48,490 nt of DNA. Source: an uncultured Clostridia bacterium (GTDB lineage Bacteria; Bacillota; Clostridia; Oscillospirales; Acutalibacteraceae). Shown here piece after piece: positions 8,410 to 15,563 of the stretch. Positions within the stretch are counted from its first letter, which is position 1. Each line of letters opens with the position of its first letter. Location of the stretch: positions 1 to 48,490 of the forward strand of contig CANRMX010000013.1 in NCBI GenBank assembly GCA_947631855.1, read 5' to 3'. The notes beneath the pieces were generated by a model. The model was not told where the DNA came from, made no database searches, and worked only from the letters and a program-made list of their open reading frames with translations. The position numbers and the translations under genes were made by a program.

Positions 8410-8508
8410 AGCGGTCCCTCCTTAGCCGATCAATTCTTTTGTTTGGATTCCCCAGCCCGCCACCTTTCTTCGACGGCAGACTTTCTCCGACGGCAGACTT
8501 CTTCTTAT

Positions 8509-8537
8509 AGTATAGCGTCTTGCCGCCCGAAAATCAA
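8509..8537 (-). promoter_or_regulatory. Promoter of the moxR operon
   Basis: On the minus strand, TTGATT (8532-8537) and TATACT (8509-8514) are separated by 17 bp, about 100 bp upstream of the moxR GTG. Two copies of CGACGGCAGACTT lie in the leader (near 8470 and 8489). Confidence 0.65.
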
Positions 8538-8693
8538 TGACCCGCGTGCAATCCTTTGGTTCACCCGTTCCAACTGCGGGTTATACCCCAGCTTTCCGTG
8601 GCTCTGCCATGCTGGGATAAAGGTCCTCCCCGCCCTACGGACGGGCGACCTGAGGCCGCGTTCACTTGGCCCGACCCAACTTTACTCATAAAC

Positions 8694-8723
8694 TATCCCT
8701 CCGCCCATAAGGATGGAGGGATA
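8694..8723. terminator. Hairpin next to the IS left end
   Basis: TATCCCTCC (8694-8702) pairs perfectly with GGAGGGATA (8715-8723). It may terminate minus-strand transcription leaving the IS transposase gene before the moxR promoter. The spacer from 8540 to here contains no gene. It includes a TGAGGCCGC-TTCACTT word also found near 957-973. Confidence 0.45.
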
Positions 8724-8757
8724 TAACGACTAAACGTACACGGGCAATGTAGGTTTG

Positions 8758-9717
8758 TCAAACATATTGGACAGTAGGAGCAGGAGGAGGAGAGAAGAAA
8801 GAGAGAAGTTTTTGACGGGGAGAAAGCCAGCCAAGAGGACGCATGGGACGGTTGTTGGTGCGATTTTGGTGCGCAGCTAGCTGCGCACCAAAATCAGCTA
8901 GAGAGAAGAAACGGTGAGAATCGTAGAGGAGTTTCTGGTCTTCGCGGTGGCTGCGTTCCACTTTGCCGTTATGCCGCGGGGTGTACGGTCGGATGAGCTT
9001 ATGGCGGATACCGAGAGAGGCTGCCGTAGCCTCAAAGAGAGTGGGCTTATTCCTGTCCCCTCTGGCAAAACGGTTGGTAAACTCAAACCCGTTGTCTGTC
9101 TGGACACATTCCACCTTCACACCGCGCCGTTTGAACCAGGCGACCGTCTTGCGCAGGAAATCGGCGGAGGAATAGGTGCTCTGCTCCGGGTAGGAGCCGA
9201 GATACCGAAGTCGGGAATACTCGTCCATGGCAGTATACTGGAAAAGGCGCTCTTCGGGATTCGCAAGGCAGCGAAGCGGAACGACCTTGACGTCGATCTG
9301 GATCCGCTGACCCGGATGATCCATCTGCTCGTAGGGCTTTGATTTCCGTTTCTCTTTCTTCTGTGGAGGCGGAAACATTTCCAACTTGCGCATGACCCGG
9401 TACAGGCTTTCCGGGCGGTATTTGTAGCCTTTGTCGCGAAGCCTGTACCAGAGTTCGGTCAACCCGAGGTCGGGGTTTCTGCGGCGCATACGCTTGATGA
9501 GCGCGATGTCCTCGGGCGTATGCTCGTTGGGATGGTGATGCGGACGTCTGGACTGGCAGGCGAGAGAAGCGACCGTGCCGTCCCAGCGTTTGAGCCAGAA
9601 GTAGATGTAGGAGGGGGCACGGTTGTACTTCCGGCAGGCCTTGCTGACGCCATATTTCTTTGCAAACAACATTAGGGATTGCCTATACCGCATGTCCTGT
9701 GTTATACTGTTACTCAT
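8758..9717 (-). CDS. IS481-like DDE transposase
   Basis: The 319-aa protein has an N-terminal helix-turn-helix region (about residues 10-45, KKYGVSKACRKYNRAPSYI) and an integrase-core domain. The DDE residues are seen as Asp142 (IQIDVK), Asp208 (QTDNGFEF) and Glu254 (NGKVERSHR). The ATG at 9717 is chosen over an upstream in-frame start because AAAGGAGG lies nine bases before it. Nothing is truncated or frameshifted, so the transposase could be active. A 34-bp perfect palindrome lies within the 3' part of the gene. Confidence 0.92.
   Translation of the reverse strand: MSNSITQDMRYRQSLMLFAKKYGVSKACRKYNRAPSYIYFWLKRWDGTVASLACQSRRPHHHPNEHTPEDIALIKRMRRRNPDLGLTELWYRLRDKGYKYRPESLYRVMRKLEMFPPPQKKEKRKSKPYEQMDHPGQRIQIDVKVVPLRCLANPEERLFQYTAMDEYSRLRYLGSYPEQSTYSSADFLRKTVAWFKRRGVKVECVQTDNGFEFTNRFARGDRNKPTLFEATAASLGIRHKLIRPYTPRHNGKVERSHREDQKLLYDSHRFFSLADFGAQLAAHQNRTNNRPMRPLGWLSPRQKLLSFFSPPPAPTVQYV
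8862..8895. repeat. 34-bp perfect palindrome inside the transposase gene
   Basis: Each 17-base half, GATTTTGGTGCGCAGCT and its exact reverse complement, abuts with no spacer. The coding sense reads DFGAQLAAHQN across it. It can form a cruciform in DNA or a strong hairpin in RNA. Confidence 0.95.
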
Positions 9718-9874
9718 GAAGGGATCGACCTCCTTTGGGTGCGTTGCGGTGTGATAACTCAATGATATCCGATTTGACCGGTTCCTTCTTCTCTTTTTTG
9801 TGAACGTCTTTCCTTCGCTGTCCAATATGTATTGTAGCGCTACACGAAAAAGGGCCGCGGTTCCTTTTCGGCCC

Positions 9875-9904
9875 TTGACACAGCCCCGAGGGCCGTGCTA
9901 TAAT
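9875..9904 (+). promoter_or_regulatory. Promoter of the kinase-GNAT leader transcript
   Basis: Consensus TTGACA (9875-9880) and TATAAT (9899-9904) with an 18-bp spacer, starting 30 bp outside the IS right end. It reads into a roughly 180-nt leader. Confidence 0.85.
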
Positions 9905-9951
9905 CACCAACGAAATGAGATTCTTTGAAACACAGCAGGGAGGTGGACAAA

Positions 9952-10005
9952 ATGACCGGCAGGAACCTGAGAGACAACAGGGCCGTTTTGTCCGCCAAAA
10001 GATGA
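9952..10005 (+). CDS. Putative 17-aa leader peptide
   Basis: An ATG at 9952 preceded by GGGAGGTGG opens a 17-codon frame, MTGRNLRDNRAVLSAKR, ending at TGA 15 bp before a terminator hairpin and 88 bp before the downstream gene. Position, strong ribosome binding site and adjacency to the terminator suggest a leader peptide for attenuation. Translation is not proven and no family is recognised. Confidence 0.5.
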   Translation: MTGRNLRDNRAVLSAKR

Positions 10006-10020
10006 TTGGTAGGATTTTTC

Positions 10021-10055
10021 GCCGCCTCTGGTCTTTCAGGGGCGGCTTTTGTTTT
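10021..10055 (+). terminator. Leader terminator (probable attenuator) before the kinase-GNAT gene
   Basis: GCCGCCTCTG (10021-10030) pairs with CAGGGGCGGC (10037-10046) over 10 bp, allowing two G-U pairs, and is followed by TTTTGTTTT. Since it lies between the promoter and the ATG at 10094, transcription must read through it for the gene to be expressed. Confidence 0.75.
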
Positions 10056-10093
10056 GGGCAAATCAACAGGAAACCACAAAAAGGAGAAATGCT

Positions 10094-11419
10094 ATGGAAT
10101 TGATCTCGCTGGGAAAAGTGACCGTACACCTCCGGGAGCCCCACGATTTTTCGTGGCTCCTGGAACTGGGCGAGCCCTTCGTGGTGTTCGACCAGAACGA
10201 CTCCGGGAATATTTCCTTCGGGGTGGAGAAGGACGGGGAAAGATGCTTCGTGAAATACGCCGGGGCCAGCCCGGAAAACGCGGCGTGGACGCCCCGGCAG
10301 GCCATCGCCGCCCTGCGCAGGGTGGGCGGGCTCTATGAGGACTTGCGGCACCCCGCGCTGATCGAGCAGGTGAAGACGCTGGAAACGCCCCAGGGCTTTG
10401 CCCGGGTGTTCAAATGGGTGGACGGCCAATGCCTGCATCCCCATTGGGAATTTGACCAACGCCCCAAGTACACCCACCCGCTGTCCCCTTATGTGCGCTT
10501 TCGGGGGCTGCCCCTGGCCAAAAAGCGGGCCGCCGCCCAAAGGCTTTTTGATTTTCTGGCGCTGGTGCAGGCAAAGGGGTATCTGCCGGTGGACCTCTAC
10601 GACAGCAGCCTGCTCTACGATTTTGAAACGGATACCCTCACCGTGTGCGACATCGACCTGTTTGAAAAGGGGGATTTCCTGATCAACGACAAAGGAAAGA
10701 GCTGGTTTGGCTCCCAGCGCTTCAAGGCCCCGGAGGAAAACGAGCTGGGGGGACGCATCGACCGGCGCACGGCGGTGTACACGCTGGGGAAGCTCCTGCT
10801 GCTGTTCTTTGCCGGAGAGGAGCATCCCGACCGGGCGCATTGGGAGGAGACCGCCGCTCGCTGGGACGCGGTGCAAAAGGCGGTTTCGCCGGACAAAGCA
10901 GACCGTTTCCCCACGGTGGAGGCTTTCCGGCAAGCCTGGCTGGCCGGAGGGGACGCGCTCTCTGTGGCGGAAGTGCGCAGCCCGGCGGAGAAGATGCAGA
11001 TCGCCCGGGACATTCTGGAGGCGCTCCCCCACTGGTTTGGCGACCCTGCTGGCCGGGAGGGGTATATCCGCGACAGCGCGGACGCGGCCTTTGGGGCGGC
11101 CTTCGAGGATGGCGCTGCCCTGGGCTTCATCGCTCTCCAAGAGACCTCTCCCTGCGCCATGGAGGTGGCGGTGATGGGGGTGCTGGTGGAGCACCACCGC
11201 AGGGGCGTGGGCCGCGCCCTGATGGCATGGGCGGAGGACTTTGCCCGGGCCCGTGGGATGCGGTTTCTCCACCTCAAGACGCTGGACGAAAGCGCACACT
11301 ATCCGCCCTATGATGGCACCCGGGCTTTCTACGCCGCCATGGGATTCCATCCGCTGGCCTGCCTGCCCACCCTGTGGGATGCGGAAAATCCCTGCCTGCT
11401 GATGGTAAAACCGCTCTGA
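10094..11419 (+). CDS. Protein-kinase-like domain fused to GNAT acetyltransferase
   Basis: The 441-aa protein has an N-terminal kinase-like fold: CFVKYAG (Lys54, candidate ATP-binding Lys), VDLYDSSLLYD (Asp167, in place of HRDLKPxNIL), CDIDLF (residues 185-190, in place of DFG), and an activation/APE-like segment with APEE at 212-215 and DRRTAVYTLGKLL. The C-terminal 140 residues form a GNAT domain with GVLVEHHRRGVGRALM and a late FYAAMGFH motif. The catalytic Asp is retained but the Asn and Gly of the kinase motifs are replaced, so kinase activity is uncertain. AAAAAGGAG lies before the ATG. Substrates are unknown; the attenuator-type leader hints at induction by a translation stress. Confidence 0.78.
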   Translation: MELISLGKVTVHLREPHDFSWLLELGEPFVVFDQNDSGNISFGVEKDGERCFVKYAGASPENAAWTPRQAIAALRRVGGLYEDLRHPALIEQVKTLETPQGFARVFKWVDGQCLHPHWEFDQRPKYTHPLSPYVRFRGLPLAKKRAAAQRLFDFLALVQAKGYLPVDLYDSSLLYDFETDTLTVCDIDLFEKGDFLINDKGKSWFGSQRFKAPEENELGGRIDRRTAVYTLGKLLLLFFAGEEHPDRAHWEETAARWDAVQKAVSPDKADRFPTVEAFRQAWLAGGDALSVAEVRSPAEKMQIARDILEALPHWFGDPAGREGYIRDSADAAFGAAFEDGAALGFIALQETSPCAMEVAVMGVLVEHHRRGVGRALMAWAEDFARARGMRFLHLKTLDESAHYPPYDGTRAFYAAMGFHPLACLPTLWDAENPCLLMVKPL

Positions 11420-11422
11420 CCG

Positions 11423-11505
11423 CCCGCCTCGCCGCCCGCGCTGCGCGCGGGCGCTTTCCCTCCGGGAAAGCCGCCGGCCCCAAAGGGGCCGGCGGGCGAG
11501 GCGGG
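11423..11505. repeat. Perfect four-way-junction inverted repeat (cloverleaf-like element)
   Basis: Outer arms CCCGCCTCGCC (11423-11433) and GGCGAGGCGGG (11495-11505) enclose three abutting perfect hairpins. They are at 11434-11452 (7-bp stem, 5-nt loop), 11453-11471 (8-bp stem, loop TCC) and 11472-11494 (10-bp stem, loop AAA). No base is left unpaired at the junction. It lies between the convergent kinase-GNAT and accA genes, 3 bp after the former's stop codon. Confidence 0.85.
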
Positions 11506-11529
11506 GCCGGCGGTTTGCACGCAGGCCCA

Positions 11530-11563
11530 AAAAAGGACGCTTCCCCCAGGAAGCGTCCTTTTT
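11530..11563. terminator. Terminator of the fatty acid operon (bidirectional)
   Basis: AAAAAGGACGCTTCC and GGAAGCGTCCTTTTT form a perfect 15-bp stem with a 4-nt loop, 21 bp beyond the accA stop. T tracts on both strands make it fit for the convergent kinase-GNAT gene as well. Confidence 0.85.
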
Positions 11564-11584
11564 ACACCTGTTCACGGCCCCGCA

Positions 11585-12349
11585 TCAGAACTTGCGGAAC
11601 CGCTCGTACCGCTTGCGCAGCAGCTCCTCTGTGGGCAGGGCCATCAGCTGGGACAGGGTGGCCGCCAGATCCTCCCGCAGGGTCTGGTATACGGTCTCGA
11701 ACTCCTTGTCCTCCGGGATGATCTCCTCCACCACGCCCAGGGACTTCATGTCCTCCGCGGTGATCTTCAGGCACTCCGCCGCGTCCCGCACCCGTTTGGC
11801 GTCTTTCCAGAGGATGCTTGCGCAGCCCTCAGGGGAGATCACCGAGTAGATGGCGTTTTCCAAGATCCACACCCGGTCGGCCAGCGCCAATGCCAGTGCG
11901 CCGCCGCTGCCGCCCTCGCCCACCAGCACCGACACCACCGGCGTTTTGAGGGAGGAAAGCTCCAGCAGGTTTTCCGCGATGGCCTGCCCCTGGCCGCGCT
12001 CCTCCGCGCCCAGCCCGCAGAACGCCCCGGAGGTATCCACAAAGCACACCACCGGCCGCCGGAATTTCTCCGCCTGCTTCATCAGCCGCAGGGATTTGCG
12101 GTAGCCCTCGGGATTGGGGGAGCCGAAATTCCTGCGTACCCGGTCCCGGGTATCGCCGCCCTTTTCCATGCACAGCACCGTCACCGGCTGTCCTTCCAGC
12201 GTGGCGATGCCGCCCACGATGGCGGGATCGTCCCCATACCGGCGGTCGCCGTGCAGCTCGATAAAATCCTCAAAGATGTTTTCAATATAGGAAAGTCCCG
12301 TGGGACGGCCCTTGGCCCGGGCCGCCAGCACCTTGTCATACGCGCTCAC
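11585..12349 (-). CDS. accA: Acetyl-CoA carboxylase carboxyltransferase subunit alpha
   Basis: The 254-aa protein transfers the carboxyl group from biotin to acetyl-CoA together with AccD, forming malonyl-CoA. It shows the crotonase-like carboxyltransferase core: [12 protein letters not shown], then [18 protein letters not shown] and [17 protein letters not shown]. It is shorter than the approximately 320-aa enterobacterial protein, lacking part of the N-terminal helical region, as seen in many Clostridia. Its ATG overlaps the accD stop (ATGA), indicating translational coupling. It is the last gene of the operon and is followed by a strong terminator. Confidence 0.95.
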   Translation of the reverse strand: MSAYDKVLAARAKGRPTGLSYIENIFEDFIELHGDRRYGDDPAIVGGIATLEGQPVTVLCMEKGGDTRDRVRRNFGSPNPEGYRKSLRLMKQAEKFRRPVVCFVDTSGAFCGLGAEERGQGQAIAENLLELSSLKTPVVSVLVGEGGSGGALALALADRVWILENAIYSVISPEGCASILWKDAKRVRDAAECLKITAEDMKSLGVVEEIIPEDKEFETVYQTLREDLAATLSQLMALPTEELLRKRYERFRKF

Positions 12350-13197
12350 TGGGCGCCGCCCCCTTTCCTGTGCATCCGCAGCAGCTTGCCGATGGTCTCC
12401 CGCTGTTCGCTCCGTGGGACGATCCGGTCCACAAACCCGTGCTCCAGCAGGAATTCCGCCGTCTGGAAGCCCTGGGGCAGCCTCCTGCGGATGGTCTGCT
12501 CGATCACCCTGGGCCCGGCAAAGCCCACCGTGGCCCCGGGCTCCGCCAGGATGATGTCCCCGTCCATGGCGAAGCTGGCCGTCACGCCACCGGTGGTGGG
12601 GTCGGTCAGCACCGAAAGATACAGATTCCCGGCCGCACTGTGCACGCCCAGCGCCGCGCTGGTCTTGGCCATCTGCATCAGGGACAGGATCCCCTCCTGC
12701 ATCCGGGCGCCGCCGGACACCGTGAAGCCCACCACGGGCAGGGATTCCCGGGTGGCCGTCTCAAACAGCCGGGTGATCTTCTCGCCCACCGCCGTGCCCA
12801 TGCTGCCCATCATAAAATTGGGGTCCATGAAAAACACGGCGCAGGGCTCGTTTTCGATGCGGCACCTGCCGCAGATGACGCCCTCCCGCTCCCGGGAGGC
12901 CAGCTTCGCGTTGCGCAGCTTCTGGTCGTATCCCGGAAAGCCCAGTACGTCGTGGCTGCGCAGGTCGCCGAAAAGCTCCTCAAAGCTGTCCTCGTCCGCC
13001 AGATAGGCGATCCGCTCCCGTGGGCTCAGCCGGAAATGGTGGCCGCAGTTGGGGCACGTCCCCAGATTCTCCTGCTGCTCCGTCAGGTCAATCAGCACCC
13101 CGCAGCGGGGACAGGCGTTGCGGATACCCTCCGCTTCGCCGCTATTTTTCTCCAGCTCGTTTTGGGGGGAGCGGAACAGCCCCATCAAATTGACCAT
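12346..13197 (-). CDS. accD: Acetyl-CoA carboxylase carboxyltransferase subunit beta
   Basis: The 283-aa protein is the partner of AccA. The N-terminal zinc ribbon has four cysteines (Cys29, Cys32, Cys48, Cys51; CPRCG and CPNCG), followed by the carboxyltransferase core with [19 protein letters not shown] and [21 protein letters not shown] is well placed before the ATG at 13197. The start lies 36 bp after the accC stop, and the stop overlaps the accA start. Confidence 0.96.
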   Translation of the reverse strand: MVNLMGLFRSPQNELEKNSGEAEGIRNACPRCGVLIDLTEQQENLGTCPNCGHHFRLSPRERIAYLADEDSFEELFGDLRSHDVLGFPGYDQKLRNAKLASREREGVICGRCRIENEPCAVFFMDPNFMMGSMGTAVGEKITRLFETATRESLPVVGFTVSGGARMQEGILSLMQMAKTSAALGVHSAAGNLYLSVLTDPTTGGVTASFAMDGDIILAEPGATVGFAGPRVIEQTIRRRLPQGFQTAEFLLEHGFVDRIVPRSEQRETIGKLLRMHRKGGGAQ

Positions 13198-13233
13198 GCA
13201 GAAACCCTCCTCGGGCCCGCGGCTGAGGATCGC

Positions 13234-14550
13234 TTACGCGCCGCCCCGGCCGCTGAGAAAATCGGTATAATAATCGCCCTGGCGGAACCGCTCGTCCCGC
13301 AGGATCTCCAGCTGTTCCTTCACGTTGTTCTTCGGCCCGTCGATGATCAGCTCGCACAGCGCCGACTGCATCTTCCGGATCGCTTCCTCCCGGGTCCAGG
13401 AATAGACGATGATCTTGCCCAGCATGGAGTCGTAATAGGGCGGGATGCTGTACCCCTGATAGAGGAAGGTGTCGAACCGCACCCAGGGCCCGCCCGGCGT
13501 GTGGAGGAATTCCACCCGCCCGGGGCTCAGGGCGTTGATCCTGCACTCGATGGCCGCGCCCTGCACCGCGATGTCGGATTGGTTGAATTCCAGCGGCACG
13601 CCCGCCGCGATGCGGATCTGCCATTTGACGATATCCACCCCGGTCACCATCTCGCTCACGGGGTGCTCCACCTGCAGGCGGGTGTTCATCTCCATAAAAT
13701 AGAACTTCCCGGCATCGTCCATCAAAAATTCCACCGTCCCGGCGTTCACATAGCCCGCCGCCTTTGCGGCCTTTGCCGCCGCCCGATTCAGCGCCCGGCG
13801 GGTCTCCTCGCTCACCGCCGGGGAGGGCGATTCCTCGATGAGCTTCTGGTTGTGCTTCTGGATGGAGCATTCCCGCTCCCCCAGGCACACCACGTTCCCG
13901 TCCTCGTCGGCCAAAAGCTGCACCTCGATGTGCTTGACGGGGCTGAGATATTTCTCCAGATACATGGAGCCGTCGCCGAAAGCGGTCCTGGCTTCGCCGG
14001 AGGCCGTCTCAAAGGCCGCCCGCATGTCCTCCGGGCGCTCCACCAGCCGGATGCCCTTGCCGCCGCCGCCGGCGGTGGCCTTCAGCAGCACCGGGTAGCC
14101 GATCTCCTCCGCCGCCTGCACCGCCTGCTCCCAGCCCGCCAGAATGTCGGTGCCGGGCACCACGGGCACGCCGTTTTCCCGCATCAGCTTCCGCGCCGCG
14201 GATTTTTCCCCCATGGCGGCGATCACCTGGGCCGGCGGCCCGATAAAGGTCACGCCGTATTGCTTGCAGAGCGCTGCGAATTCGGGATTCTCCGCCAGAA
14301 ATCCATAGCCGGGATGGATGGCCTGGGCTCCGGTGGCCAGCGCCGCGCCGATCACCGCCCGGGCGTTCAGATAGCTGTCCTTTGCCCGTGCGCCGCCGAT
14401 GCACACCGCCTGATCCGCCAGCGCCGCGTGGAGAGAATCCCGGTCCGCCTCGGAGAACACCGCCACCGTGGCGATGCCCATTTCCTTACAGGCCCGGATG
14501 ATCCGGATAGCGATCTCTCCGCGGTTGGCTATGAGAATCTTCGTGAACAC
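13234..14550 (-). CDS. accC: Acetyl-CoA carboxylase biotin carboxylase subunit
   Basis: The 438-aa protein carboxylates biotin on AccB using ATP and bicarbonate. It starts with the conserved MFTKILIANRGEIAIRI. It has the ATP-grasp glycine loop KATAGGGGKGIR, the EMNTRLQVEHPVSEMVTG segment with catalytic Glu and Arg, and the C-terminal domain. It sits 14 bp after fabZ in the operon. Slightly shorter than the usual 445-450 aa at the C-terminus, otherwise canonical. Confidence 0.96.
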   Translation of the reverse strand: MFTKILIANRGEIAIRIIRACKEMGIATVAVFSEADRDSLHAALADQAVCIGGARAKDSYLNARAVIGAALATGAQAIHPGYGFLAENPEFAALCKQYGVTFIGPPAQVIAAMGEKSAARKLMRENGVPVVPGTDILAGWEQAVQAAEEIGYPVLLKATAGGGGKGIRLVERPEDMRAAFETASGEARTAFGDGSMYLEKYLSPVKHIEVQLLADEDGNVVCLGERECSIQKHNQKLIEESPSPAVSEETRRALNRAAAKAAKAAGYVNAGTVEFLMDDAGKFYFMEMNTRLQVEHPVSEMVTGVDIVKWQIRIAAGVPLEFNQSDIAVQGAAIECRINALSPGRVEFLHTPGGPWVRFDTFLYQGYSIPPYYDSMLGKIIVYSWTREEAIRKMQSALCELIIDGPKNNVKEQLEILRDERFRQGDYYTDFLSGRGGA

Positions 14551-14564
14551 TTTCCCTCATCCTT

Positions 14565-14990
14565 TCACTGGGCTTGCGGTACGTCCACCAGGGCAAAGGA
14601 AAACTCCGCGCTGACGCACAGCTTCCCGTTGACCTTCCCCGTGCCCCTGGCAAAATAGAAGGGCCCCTTCTGCCGGGTGATCTCGCACTCGGTCTCCAGG
14701 GTATCGCCGGGCTTCACCTGGCCCCGGAACTTCACCTTCTCCAGCCCCGTGAACAGCGGCGTTTTCCCCACGGCGGAATCCGCCAGCAGGATGCACGCCG
14801 ACTGGGCGAGCATTTCGCACTGGATCACGCCCGGCACCACGGGATTCCCCGGGAAATGCCCCTGGAGGAAGTATTCGTCCCCTTTGATGTGGCACTTGCC
14901 GTGGGCTTTGCCGTCCACCAGCTCCACCTCGTCCACCAGCAGCATGGGCTCCCGGTGGGGCAGGATCTTCTTGATCTCTTCCTTGTTCAT
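14565..14990 (-). CDS. fabZ: 3-hydroxyacyl-ACP dehydratase FabZ
   Basis: The 141-aa hot-dog-fold protein dehydrates 3-hydroxyacyl-ACP in the elongation cycle. Catalytic His45 (QGHFPGNPVVPG) and Glu59 (CEMLAQ) are present, along with the N-terminal LPHREPMLLVDEV. The ATG at 14990 follows AAAGGAGCAAAAACC; upstream in-frame starts fall within the hairpin structure at 15017-15117 and are rejected. Its position between accB and accC is typical of clostridial fab operons. Confidence 0.96.
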   Translation of the reverse strand: MNKEEIKKILPHREPMLLVDEVELVDGKAHGKCHIKGDEYFLQGHFPGNPVVPGVIQCEMLAQSACILLADSAVGKTPLFTGLEKVKFRGQVKPGDTLETECEITRQKGPFYFARGTGKVNGKLCVSAEFSFALVDVPQAQ

Positions 14991-15016
14991 GGTTTTTGCT
15001 CCTTTGCGCTCTGCGA

Positions 15017-15117
15017 CTGCCGCGTTTTGCCGCCATCGTCCCCTTTGGGGACGATGGGCAGCGCCGGGCCTGGGGCCCGGCGGCCTCATGCTGCGCATGA
15101 GGCGCAAAACGCGGCAG
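15017..15117. repeat. Four-arm inverted repeat (cloverleaf-like element) inside the fatty acid operon
   Basis: Outer arms CTGCCGCGTTTTGC (15017-15030) and GCAAAACGCGGCAG (15104-15117) are a perfect 14-bp match. Inside are three perfect hairpins: 15033-15057 (11-bp stem, loop TTT), 15062-15082 (9-bp stem, loop TGG) and 15083-15103 (9-bp stem, loop TGC). Only six bases are unpaired. It fills most of the accB-fabZ spacer, ending 6 bp from the accB stop and 26 bp from the fabZ start, and would be transcribed as part of the operon mRNA. Confidence 0.88.
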
Positions 15118-15123
15118 GCCCGC

Positions 15124-15537
15124 CTATACGATCCTGAACAGCGGCTGGCCGTATTCCACGACCTGCCCGTTTTCCGCGCACACTTCCGCCACCGTCCCGT
15201 CCAGCTCGGCGGGGATCTCGTTCATCAGCTTCATGGCCTCGATGATGCACAAAGTGTCGCCCTGACGGATGCGGTCGCCCACCTGCACGAAGGGCTTGCT
15301 GTCCGGGGAGGGCGCCGCATAGAACACCCCCACCGTGGGCGAAGTGATCACCGTGCCCTCGGCCTCCACCGGTGCTTCCGGCGCATGGGCGCTCCTGCTC
15401 TGTGCCGGAGCCTCGCCGTTTGGCGCGGACGCGCCTCTCTCCAGCCGCAGGGAGTTGTCTCCCTCGGTGATCTCCAGGGCCGTCAGCCCCGCTTCTTTCA
15501 TCAGCTCGGCCAGCTGCTTGATCTTCTTGATCTCCAT
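15124..15537 (-). CDS. accB: Biotin carboxyl carrier protein of acetyl-CoA carboxylase
   Basis: The 137-aa protein carries the biotinylation site at Lys103 in EAMKLMNE, within a C-terminal lipoyl-like domain that includes the thumb segment [17 protein letters not shown]. An Ala/Pro-rich linker (about residues 37-60) joins it to the N-terminal helix. It starts 26 bp after the fabF stop. Downstream comes the four-arm repeat before fabZ. Confidence 0.96.
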   Translation of the reverse strand: MEIKKIKQLAELMKEAGLTALEITEGDNSLRLERGASAPNGEAPAQSRSAHAPEAPVEAEGTVITSPTVGVFYAAPSPDSKPFVQVGDRIRQGDTLCIIEAMKLMNEIPAELDGTVAEVCAENGQVVEYGQPLFRIV

Positions 15538-15563
15538 GATATTCTTCCTTCCTCCGGGAATGG

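Larger units (their letters stand above)
8748..9845 (-). mobile_element. IS481-like insertion sequence, apparently intact
   Basis: The 1098-bp element carries one transposase gene. Its 27-bp ends (8748-8774 and 9819-9845) are imperfect inverted repeats: both start TGTAG and share CATATTGGACAG at the inner side. The transposase stop codon lies inside the left repeat. No convincing target duplication is visible (flanks CGGGCAA and CGAAAAA). The element sits about 30 bp upstream of the promoter of the kinase-GNAT gene and beyond the moxR leader. The exact outer boundary is inferred from the repeats only. Confidence 0.8.

Noticed and set aside
8740-9852. Target-site duplication around the IS
   Set aside because: The flanks CGGGCAA and CGAAAAA are not identical, so no duplication can be claimed.
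11423-15117. Cloverleaf elements as tRNA or tmRNA genes
   Set aside because: The arm lengths, 3-nt loops and absence of conserved D-loop, T-loop and CCA-proximal bases do not fit tRNA.
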